Positions 55,717 through 64,000 of a stretch of DNA of 64,000 bases are shown piece after piece. Position 1 is the first letter of the stretch. Each line of letters begins with the position of its first letter. The stretch is taken from the NCBI GenBank assembly GCA_936432065.2, contig OW386286.2, positions 116,027,519 to 116,091,518 of the forward strand, written 5' to 3'. Below the pieces are notes generated by a model. The model did no database searches and had not been told where the DNA came from. It worked only from the letters and a program-made list of their open reading frames with translations. The stretch comes from Rutpela maculata. Lineage: Eukaryota > Arthropoda > Insecta > Coleoptera > Cerambycidae. The translations under genes were made by a program, and so were the position numbers.

Positions 55717-56011
55717 TCTTCACAGTCTCGTTTTTCAACGGTGTCTTTCTGATGGTAGGTTGCTTCAGACGGACAATTGTCAAGCCTTTCTGCATATTAA
55801 TTTAAAATGGATAGGAAACGTCTTACAATGTGACATGTGTCTAGCACAATAGTTTTTTGTAAATGAGATGTTAAATATTTTATATCCAATTCTTCTATTT
55901 GTTTCACTGTAGCTTGCGGTATTATTCCTGTTGTGGATAGTATAATCGGTCGTATGTCAACTCTATCTACCTTCCACATTTGTTTTATTTCCGCCGCAAG
56001 TTCTATTTATC
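55717..56011 (-). mobile_element. Dong/R4-type element 0: 3' terminal fragment
   Basis: About 295 bp between two TAA tracts. The minus strand from 56004 reads LAAEIKQMWKVDRVDIRPII, then LSTTGIIPQ, then QKTIVLDTCHIVRRFL and a stop at 55797, followed by an 80-bp 3' UTR. This is the end of an R4/Dong-clade protein: after the restriction-like endonuclease these finish with a W-K...V...P[IV][IV].S.TG.[IV]P block and a K(A/T)[IV][IV]L.TC.IVR.[FV]L block. It is strongly 5'-truncated and from a different lineage than elements 1-3. Confidence 0.7.
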
Positions 56012-56042
56012 TTATTATTATTATTATTATTATTATTATTTT
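56012..56042 (+). repeat. TTA (TAA) microsatellite between elements 0 and 1
   Basis: About ten TTA units joining the truncated 5' edge of element 0 to the 3' end of element 1. Confidence 0.95.
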
Positions 56043-58567
56043 GTTAAAAACCAGTCACCCTTCTCCGTGGCTCCGACCCTCACAGAGGGGAGCTGGTAGT
56101 ACCGGCAGCCACTCCCCACACCCGTGGGGTAAGTGACTACTGGGTCCGGGAATCGGACGTAATGAACCGAGGATGACGGCCTTCTGCATTCTGCCGGCTA
56201 AGACCTCTGCCGAATTTCGGCATGCCGGTATGATCTTAAGTTCCACCAAGGGCTCCTATAATCAGTACCACTATCTTAACAGTATGGTCTGGATACAGTC
56301 TGCGGAGTTCGAAGAGCAGATCTCGATATTTTGTCCGTTTTTCCTCCTCCTTCAAGACAATGTTGTTCTCCGCGGGAGCCGAGAACTCCACGACAAACAT
56401 TGTCTTGAGTTGATGGTCGAGGAGTACTACGTCAGGCTTGTTGGCTTGTATTTGCCTGACGGTGGGAAAAGAGTAGTTCCAATAAATTAGACACTTCTCA
56501 TTTCCCACAACGGACTCAATATCCCCCGGAGCGTAAGGCAGCACTGGTGTCTCGTCTATCCCATACGAGTGCCTTAGGTGATAATAAAGCACTCGTAATG
56601 CTCCGTCGTGCCTCTGGATATAGGCCGAGACTGCATATGTCGGATAAGCCGACAACAGGTGCATTAAAGTCTCTGGCGCCCTGCGGCAGGCCCTGCAGCT
56701 GACATCAGGGACCTCTATACCCATGACACGACTACGATAGACGAGGGTATTAAATACACCATCCTGGCAAGCCATTATGAATCCCTCGGTCTCAGACTTC
56801 AGCCCAGCTGACCTTAAGAAGGCAAAGGTCAGCCTTTCGGATAAGCCAAGGTTTTCTATATTTTTATAGAAAACTCCATGCATTGGCTTATCCGTGTGAA
56901 GCTGCAGAAAGTTGTTGTGTTCTGCAGCTTTAATTTGGGCTTTTCGCCGAGCAGGTTCCAACTCGGTGACAGAGTCGCGATTTACCCGCTCGACGTCGAA
57001 GGAGAGACCAAGTTCATCGGCTGCTCTCTGTGCTGCCTTAAACAGAAAGGCTCCTACCCCTGCATTTTCATGGTCTCGGACCATGCAGAGGAGGGGATCC
57101 GAACTCCTGATGACCTTACAGGCTCCATCCAGAACCATCCTATTATGGAGACTCTCCAAACTCAAGAGTCCACGGCCTCCCCGATGTCGTGGGAGGTATA
57201 GCCGTGGAACGGACGATTTAGGATGCAAACTCCTATTGAGATGCATCTTCTTGCGGGTCCCTACGTCGAGTTGACGCAACTCTTCTTGAGTCCATTTCAC
57301 TACTCCAAAGGAGTAGAGAAGGATCAGAACGGCAAGCATGTTGGTAGCATACACCTTGTTCTTCCCCGACAGCTCTGAAGACCAGATCTGTCTTAGTGTA
57401 CTCCTGTACCACCCTGAGGGACTGGTGTAGGTCCCTCTCTCCGGAGGCATAAAGTTTAAGGTCATCCATATAAAACAGATGGGTGACCTTATGCCTCCTA
57501 TCGCAGTTGTATCCACGGGTTTTCCGGAGCGAAACGGATAATGGCAGTACTGAGATGCAAAATAGAAGGGGGCTGAGGGAGTCTCCCTGAAATACTCCCC
57601 TTCTGAATGTTACCGACTCCGTCTGGACTCTATCGTTACCCGATGTAATGGTAAAGCGAGTCCTCCAGAGCGGCATCAGTTCTTCGATGCATCTCACTAC
57701 GGGACCAGGTACCGCAAGACATCGGAGCAAGTGTACAATAAGCTCGTGCGATGTCATGTCAAATGCCTTGCGGTAGTCGATCCAGGCCATGGAGAGGTTA
57801 CGCTTATACTGCATGGAGTCCTGCGTGACACACCTGTCAATCAGCAGGTTCTCCTTACAGCCAGCGACACCTCTCTTTGACCCTCGTTGCTCATATATCC
57901 GCTCGTAAACCGGTTCAACTGCGTGGAGCACTCGCATGTACAAGATGCGCGTAAACACCTTGTAACATGCGTTTAAACAGGTTATCGGCCGGTAGTTCTT
58001 TGGGTTAGACAAATCTCCGTTCTTCGGGATCAGCACTGTCCGCCCCTCGACAACCCAAGAAGGAATTTGCTGCTCCCCATTTAGCCATGAATTGAAAATT
58101 CTGGCTAAATGGTGGTGGGTGCTGGATAATTTTTTCCACCAAAAGTTATTGATCCCGTCGGGACCTGGAGCAGCAAAGTTCTTAGAGCCCTCGAGAGCTC
58201 TTCGAACCTCTTCTGGGGTTATCGGTTGACACACCTGTTGTGGTTGCTGAAACCTTTGACAAAAGGTTTCAAAGTGTGCCAGGGCTGGAGAGTCTTTGTT
58301 GAGTGGAAGCTTCTGTTCGTACAACGTTTTCCAGAAGTTTTCCACCTGATCTGCAGTCGGCGGATTTTCAGCAACACGCTGAGGCGGTTCGAAAAGGTGC
58401 GAGGGCTTTTTGCGGAAAAGTTGATTTTCCGCTAGCCCCCTCGCCCGCCTCACTAGTGACTTCTTACAAGACACAAGCATCCGTATCCTGTCGAGGCAGT
58501 GCTGTTTGGTGGTTTGTAGCACTGCCCCATTGAGTGTGTGATGGACGCGTCTTAAGTTAGCAGCTAC
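56043..58567 (-). mobile_element. Dong/R4-type element 1, 5'-truncated
   Basis: Minus orientation. The 3' end carries a hairpin-forming CTCCCCACACCCGTGGGG near 56110. The 5' edge at 58567 begins inside the coding region, directly at a TAA tract. It is very similar to element 3 and clearly diverged from element 2. Relative to those it has a ~20-bp loss near 56240 and lost sequence between the YMDD block and IWSSELSGKNKV (near 57390). Confidence 0.85.
56236..58522 (-). pseudogene. Reverse transcriptase/endonuclease polyprotein of element 1
   Basis: The 58522-57233 frame holds the second half of the linker (CLDRIRMLVSCKKSLVRRAR), then FAAPGPDGINNFWWKK, NYRPITCLNACYKVFTRILY, AWIDYRKAFDMTSHELI, RRGVFQGDSLSPLLFCISVL and HLFYMDDLKLYASGE. 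The 57516-56236 frame continues with IWSSELSGKNKV, LPRHRGGRGLLSLES, the zinc knuckle CRACRRAPETLMHLLSA (its last Cys is changed to Tyr, as the next residues read YPTYA), QIQANKPDVVLLD and EFSAPAENNIVLKEEEKRTK. The last two are the PD...D and E motifs of the restriction-like endonuclease. A deletion and a frame change between the two frames, plus the lost knuckle Cys and the missing N-terminus, make it inactive. Confidence 0.8.

Positions 58568-58600
<33 letters not shown>
58568..58600 (+). repeat. TTA (TAA) microsatellite between elements 1 and 2
   Basis: About eleven TTA units, running straight into the poly(T) that is element 2's poly(A) tail on the other strand. Confidence 0.95.
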
Positions 58601-58602
<2 letters not shown>

Positions 58603-61600
58603 TTTTTTTTTTTTTTCGCGTGTGCGATGCTGGACAGTTCTCCCGTGTCTCCGACATTCTCACGGGAGAAGCGCCAGCGGATTATCCACAGCCACTCCCC
58701 GCGTCCCGCAGGGTTAGTGACTGTAGATGCCAGATTCGTGTGCCCTAAGAAGACGAAGGGACCCCAGGATAACTGCCTTCTGCATTTGGCCTGCCAACCA
58801 CTCGGCTGACTTTTGGCAGGCTGGTATGGCCTTTAATTCCGAGAGTAGCGTAGGCCTCATTCCGCCAAGTACACCGATTATCAGGACGACCATCTTGACC
58901 GAGTAGTCTGGGTATAGCACTCGGAGCTCATACCGGAGATCTCGGTATTTAGTCCGTTTTTCGCCCTCCTTCAAGATGATGTTTGTCTCGGCAGGTGCCG
59001 AGAACTCGATGACATACATCATCTTGGTTTGGTGGTCTAGGAGGACTATGTCAGGCTTGTTTGCCTGAATTTGCCTAACCGTCGGAAACGAGTAGTTCCA
59101 ATATATTCGCCACTTCTCATTCTCGACAACGGACTCGATCTCTCCGGGGACGTAAGGCAGCACTGGTGTTTGGTCTACTTCGTACGAGTGCCGAAGGTGG
59201 TAGTACAGCACTCGTAGGGCCGCGTTATGTCTATGGATGTAGGCCGAAGTCGCATATACCGTACATGCAGATAGTAAGTGCATGAGCGACTCGGGCGCCT
59301 GACGGCAGGTCCTACAATTAATGTCAGGGACCTCCACACCCATAACGCGACTGCGGTAGACCAAGGTGTTAATAACACCATCTTGGCAGGCCACAACGAA
59401 TCCTTCGGTCTCCGACTTTAGCCCTGCTGACCGTAAGAAAGCGAAGGTCAGCTTTGTCGATAAACCCAGCGTCTCTATGTTGTTATAGAATACGCCGTGC
59501 ATGGGTTTATCGACGTGCTGCCTGAGCAGATTTCTCTGCTCGGCAGCTTTAATTTGGGCTATCAGACGATTTGGCGCAAGCTCAGTTACTGATTCTAGTT
59601 CAGCACCTCGCCGGCCTCCTCGCCTGAAGTCGAATACGAGACCGAGATCATCTGCGGCCTTACGTGCTGCCTTGAATAAAAATGCGCCAACTCCTGCAGT
59701 TTCATGATCTCTCACAAAACGCAGGAATGGGTCCGAGCTCCTGAGGACGTTGCATGCCACACTCAGCGCTACTCTGCCATGCGCACACTCCAGACTCAAG
59801 AGTCCTCGCCCCCCCCCGTTGGCGTGGGAGGTACACTCGAGGAACGGACGACCTAGGATGGATGCTCCTGTGAACATGCATCATCTTGCGGGTATCCCTA
59901 TCCAATTGGCGCAACTCTTCTAGCGTCCACTTAACTACTCCGAAGGAGTAGAGCAGAATCGGAACGGCAAGCATATTAGTTGCAGACACCTTGTTCTTCC
60001 CCGAAAGTTCAGAAGACCAAATCTTTCGGAGCCGGTGTCTGTACTTGCCGCGGAGAGTATCCTTAACTTGTTTCACGTACTGGATGTGATGTTGTTCCAC
60101 ACCCAGGTACGTGTAGGTCTCTCCGGCATCCAGATGTCGTAGGATGCTTCCGTCTGCGAGCTGCGCATCTTCAAGGAATATCCCGCTTCGTCCTCTCTTG
60201 AGGTGGACGACTGCACACTTGTCCAGCCCGAATTCCATGCCAATGGCCCGCGTATACTCTTGGACCACTCTTAGAGAGTTTTGGAGTTCGCACTCTCCGG
60301 AGGCATAAAGTTTTAGGTCATCCATATAAAATAGATGGGTGACCTTATGCCTCCGATTGCTGGGTGGACCACATTGGTATCCGCGGGTTTGGCGGAGCCT
60401 GACAGATAACGGCAGCAGTGAGATGCAAAATAGGAGAGGACTCAGGGAGTCACCCTGGAAAACTCCTCTCCTAAAAGTTACCAACTCTGTCGATACCCGC
60501 TGAGCACCAGATGTTATGGTGAAGCGGGTTCTCCAGAGTGGCAACAGTTGTTCAATGCATCTCACTAGTGGGGCAGGTACCACAAGGCATTGCAGCAAGT
60601 GTAATAATAGTGCATGAGATGTTGTATCAAATGCCTTGCGGTAATCGATCCACGCCATTGATAGATTACGCTTGTATTGTATAGAATCCTGTGTAATACA
60701 GCGGTCTATCAATAGGTTCTCTTTGCAGCCTGCCACACCTTTCTTGCCACCACGCTGTTCGTGTATCTGTCGGTAGACCGGCTCAACTGACCTCAATGTC
60801 CTGGCATACAAGATACGAGTAAATATCTTGTAGCAGGAATTGAGGCATGTGATCGGTCTATAATTCTTCGGGTCGGACAGATTTCCCTTTTTGGGGATCA
60901 GTACAGTACGCCCCTCGGCAAACCAGTCCGGAATCGGCTGCCCCTCGTTCAACCATGAGTTAAAAACTCGGGCCAGATGGCGGTGGGTGGAAGGGAATTT
61001 CTTCCACCACCAGTTGTTTATGCCATCTGGACCCGGGGCAGCAAAGTTCTTAGTACCAACAAGTGCTTGTTGGACTTCCTCGGTACTGATCGCCGGGCAC
61101 ACTTCGTCTTGCTCTCCCAGCAATGTGGTGCAGAGCTCCTCGAAGCGTGCTATCGCTGGAGTGTCGCTGTCGAATGGACTCGTGGCCTCATATATTCCCT
61201 TCCAGAAGGCTTCGACAGTCTCAACAGACGGCGGATTTTCCACAACACGCGGTGGCTCTTGGAGCAGACGAGAGGGACTTGTTTGGAACAGATGGTTTTG
61301 TTCCATTGCCCGTGCTCGTCTGACCAAAGATTTTTTAATGGCCATAAGTGCTCGAATCCTATCTAGACAGTGCTGTTTGATGGTTTGCAGCACTGTCCGA
61401 TTTAGAGTGTGGTGTTGTCGTCTTATACCGGCAACTATACGCCGAATTTTCGGCGTGAATGGCTTAGCTGCCGTTATATACTCCACCACACTCTGGATTC
61501 GAGACGCGTGTTGTCTCGCCGATTTGATTTTTGCCTCAATTTTTTGTACGCGCCGCTTAGTCTTCTCGACCTTACCCAACACGCTTGCCAGGCGTTGCTG

Positions 61601-62283
61601 GGGGACGAGTTGTCTAGCGGCTGCGTACACAGCACTGTTGATCTGCCATATGTTGGCATCTTCTGGAAGTTCATCATCGAGTAACGAATCCATTCTTGCC
61701 AGGTCTTGTGGCTTTGGGTTAACCCTGGTGTTAAGGCTAACCCTCGTCCTGAGGGTATCATCGGTGTACTCTAGGTGATGTTGTCGTTCAGCAGGTAGTT
61801 GCCGCGGTGGTGATGCGGCTGGCCCTTGTTCCTGCTGACGGGGTGCCCTTTCGTAGCCCGTTCGACGCAGGAAAGATACCTGATCTCTTTTGTGTTGTTG
61901 AGAGAAGGCGCGGTACTCCGGGTGCATATCGCACCACAACCGATGTAACCGCGCCATGTACCCCCTGCGTCCGTGTTCGCTGCTCTCATAGCAGATAAGC
62001 AGGTCATCCCGTAGTCCCCTCGTCCACCTAAAGCGTCCATGTACAGTAGCATTGTCGTCATCATTAAGACCGTCCGGTATGGCCCCTCCCACGTGTCTCC
62101 GACCCCCATCCGACTGGGGTCTATTGTGAGGGGCCCGTTCTCTGTCGTGGTCGTGAACCAGAGATTTGAGTCCTCAGGGTGGTTAGCCCTGAGGGCCCAC
62201 GTCCGACATCTGCCAGGCAGAGTCACCTCTACCTGTTGCCCGGGGAGCACCGCGTGGAGGCTGTCGGTCCGTATTCGCCCCCC
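58601..62283 (-). mobile_element. Dong/R4-type element 2, near full length
   Basis: 3.68 kb on the minus strand: 5' region from 62283, one long coding region, a ~100-bp 3' UTR with CCACTCCCCGCGTCCCGCAG, and a 16-nt poly(A) (58601-58616) that passes into TAA repeats. Upstream lie only two TAA units before the tail of element 3. Compared with elements 1 and 3 it is a different subfamily (3' UTR and N-terminal half differ). It is the only member of the array with both ends present. Confidence 0.85.
58714..62092 (-). CDS. Reverse transcriptase/restriction-like endonuclease polyprotein of element 2, one frameshift
   Basis: The 62092-59702 frame (796 codons) begins with a basic DNA-binding-like domain (GRFRWTRGLRDDLLICYESS, then HRLWCDMHPEYRAF). 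A coiled linker (VEKTKRRVQKIEAKIKSA) and the RT follow: FAAPGPDGINNWWWKK, NYRPITCLNSCYKIFTRILY, AWIDYRKAFDTTSHALL, RRGVFQGDSLSPLLFCISLL, LFYMDDLKLYAS near 60320 and FGLDKCAVVHLK. At the C-run near 59810 the frame passes to 59877-58714. This holds GGGRGLLSLECAHGR, the CCHC knuckle CRTCRQAPESLMHLLSAC (~59315), QANKPDIVLLD (~59050) and EFSAPAETNIILKEGEKRTK, which form a PD-(D/E)xK endonuclease. Target-primed insertion by such enzymes is known for R2/R4/Dong. A third frame (62250-61771) may supply the true N-terminus (PSRMGVGDTWEGPYRTV), implying another shift near 62075. All catalytic motifs look intact. Confidence 0.85.
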
Positions 62284-62287
62284 TTAT

Positions 62288-62335
<48 letters not shown>
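62284..62335 (+). repeat. Two TAA units plus ~45-nt poly(T): junction of elements 2 and 3
   Basis: TTATTAT followed by an unbroken T run. On the minus strand this is element 3's poly(A) tail joined through TAATAA to the 5' end of element 2. Confidence 0.9.
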
Positions 62336-62336
<1 letters not shown>

Positions 62337-64000
62337 TAAAAGCCAGTCACCCTTTAAACTCTGTGGCTCCGACACTCACAGAGGGGAGCTGGTAGTACCG
62401 GTAGCCACTCCCCACGCCCGTGGGGTGAGTGACTACTGGGTCCGCGAATCGTGTGCCCTGAGCAGACGTAATGAACCGAGGATGACGGCCTTCTGCATTC
62501 TGCCGGCTAAGACCTCTGCCGAATTTCGGCATGCCGGTATGATCTTAAGTTCTGAAAGCAGTGTGTGTCTCGTTCCACCGAGGGCTCCTATAATCAGTAC
62601 CACTATCTTAACAGTATGGTCTGGATAGAGTCTGCGGAGTTCGAAGAGCAAATCTCGATATTTTGTCCGTTTTTCCTCCTCCTTCAAGACAATGTTGTTC
62701 TCCGCGGGAGCCGAGAACTCCACGACAAACATTGTCTTGAGTTGGTGGTCGAGGGACTATGTCAGGCTTGTTGGCTTGTATTTGCCTGACTGTGGGAAAA
62801 GAGTAGTTCCAATAAATTAGACACTTTTCATTTCCCACAACGGACTCAATATCCCCCGGAGCATAAGGCAGCACTGGTGTCTCGTCTATCCCATACGAGT
62901 GCCTTAAGTGATAATAAAGCACTCGTAATGCTCCGTCGTGCCTCTGGATATAGGCCGAGACTGCATATGTCGGACAGGCCGACAACAAGTGCATTAGAGT
63001 CTCTGGCGCCCTGCGGCAGGCCCTGCAGCTGACATCAGGGACCTCTATACCCATGACACGACTTCGATAAACGAGAGTGTTAAATACACCATCCTGGCAA
63101 GCCATTATGAATCCCTCGGTCTCAGACTTCAGCCCGGCTGACCTTAAGAAGGCAAAGGTCAGCCTTTCGGATAAGCCAAGATCTTCTATATTTTTATAGA
63201 AGACTTATCCGTATGAAGCTGCAGAAAGATGTTGTGTTCTGCAGCTTTAATTTGGGCTTTTCGCCGAGCAGGTTCCAACTCGGTGACAGAGTCGCGATTT
63301 ACCCGCTCGACGTCGAAGGAGAGACCAAGTTCATCGGCTGCTCTCTGTGCTGCCTTAAACAAAAACGCTCCTACCCCTGCATTTTCATGGTCTCGGACCA
63401 TGCAGAGGAGGGGATCCGAACTCCTGATAATCTTACAGGCTCCATCTAGGACCATCCTGTTATGGAGACTCTCCAAACTCAAGAGTCCACGGCCTCCCCG
63501 ATGTCGTGGGAGGTATAACCGTGGAACGGACGATTTAGGATGCAAACTCCTATTGAGATGCATCTTCTTGCGGGTTCCTACGTCGAGTTGACGCAACTCC
63601 TCTCGGTTCCATTTCACCACTCCAAAGGAGTGGAGAAGGATCGGAACGGCAAGCACATTGGTAGCAGACACCTTGTTCTTCCCCGACAGTTCTGAAGACC
63701 AAATCTGTCGGAGTCGGTGCTGATACTTGCCGCGGAGAGCGTTTTTCACTACACTCACTTCTTGGGTGGAGCGTTGCTCGACACCCAAGTAAGTGTACGA
63801 CTCTCCGGCATCTAGATGATGTAAGATGCTTCCGTCTACGAGCTGCGCGTCCTCTCCGTAGTCCCCGCATCGTCCTCTCTTGAGATGGACCAGTGCACAT
63901 TTGTCCCTAAGGGACTGGTGTAGGTCCCTTTCTCCGGAGGCATAAAGTTTAAGGTCATCCATATAAAACAAATGGGTGACCTTATGCCTCCTATCGCCGG
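62336..64000 (-). mobile_element. Dong/R4-type element 3, runs off the window
   Basis: The minus-strand 3' half of an element nearly identical to element 1, with the same CTCCCCACGCCCGTGGGG hairpin in the 3' UTR (~62410) and a fuller 3' UTR. The 5' part lies beyond base 64000. Confidence 0.85.
62433..64000 (-). pseudogene. Polyprotein C-terminal half of element 3
   Basis: From the right edge: KVTHLFYMDDLKLYASGE, then DKCALVHLKRGR with sequence missing between them (the 'VVQEYTRAIGMEFGL' part of element 2 is absent near 63905). IWSSELSGKNKV and LPRHRGGRGLLSLES run to 63186. A second frame, 63105-62608, has CRACRRAPETLMHLLSAC and QIQANKPDI, and a third, 62732-62433, has EFSAPAENNIVLKEEEKRTK. 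Small deletions near 63205 (loss of the KPMHGVFYKN block seen in element 1) and ~62752 break the frame. Inactive, though sequence decay is otherwise slight, suggesting recent insertion of damaged templates or recent damage. Confidence 0.8.

Noticed and set aside
60891..61778. 295-codon plus-strand ORF and others opposite the Dong/R4 genes
   Set aside because: Antisense shadows of the RT coding region; no family motif, and the minus frames carry all the RT and endonuclease blocks.

Overview
The window looks like a piece of an arthropod, most probably insect, nuclear genome. It is AT-rich, has no operons and no intact standalone tRNA or rRNA gene, contains GT-AG introns, and is packed with eukaryotic transposable elements (TEs) nested inside one another. 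I cannot name the species. Very little looks like host coding sequence. The best candidate is one plus-strand gene made of cysteine-bearing repeats. It has exons at 9525-10310 and 31054-31364, and possibly an earlier exon ending at base 45. The joints I can test agree in splice phase, and the gap between the two main exons is a 20.7-kb stretch full of mobile elements.

Layout, left to right. 1.1-2.8 kb: minus-strand Jockey-type reverse transcriptase, broken by a palindromic element (2.84-3.79 kb) that itself carries a 5S-rRNA-derived SINE. 4.19-5.97 kb: remnant of a tyrosine-recombinase gene, split by a fold-back element with a perfect 9-bp target duplication. 5.97-7.17 kb, and inverted at 31.4-33.1 kb: a composite repeat made of ~121-bp tandem units, a long purine/pyrimidine tract and a perfect hairpin. 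7.6-17.6 kb: the host exon plus several dispersed pieces of one gene family (zinc-binding N-terminus, DTD-type PIN/FEN-like centre, cysteine-rich tail). One piece is a compact three-exon gene inside an element with ~450-bp inverted repeats (14.5-16.65 kb). 18-25 kb: repeats, satellites, a minisatellite and a tRNA-derived SINE. 25.85-30.3 kb: a hAT remnant, a Helitron helicase fragment and a Tc1/mariner-type element (2.8 kb, TA duplication) whose transposase gene holds a candidate 134-bp intron and a nested MITE. 30.1-40.5 kb: MITEs, the second host exon, a 1.76-kb palindrome and copies of a ~650-bp repeat family.

41-48.4 kb: one degenerate non-LTR retrotransposon hit by three later insertions. 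These are a 1.8-kb palindrome, a 251-bp MITE with 9-bp duplication, and a 3.25-kb element with 8-bp duplication carrying a decayed transposase gene. Removing the last two rejoins the reverse transcriptase in frame. 52.2-54.9 kb: a second long-inverted-repeat element carrying a fragment like the zinc-finger gene of the 14.5-kb element.

55.7-64 kb: four minus-strand retrotransposons of Dong/R4 type (YMDD reverse transcriptase, CCHC finger, restriction-like endonuclease). They lie head to tail and are separated by TAA microsatellite, the target expected for Dong elements. The third is nearly intact, with one visible frameshift at a C-run. This array, the two long-inverted-repeat elements with zinc/PIN-like cargo, and the stacked insertions with legible target duplications are the most rewarding parts. 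All assignments come from reading motifs by eye; no database search was run.
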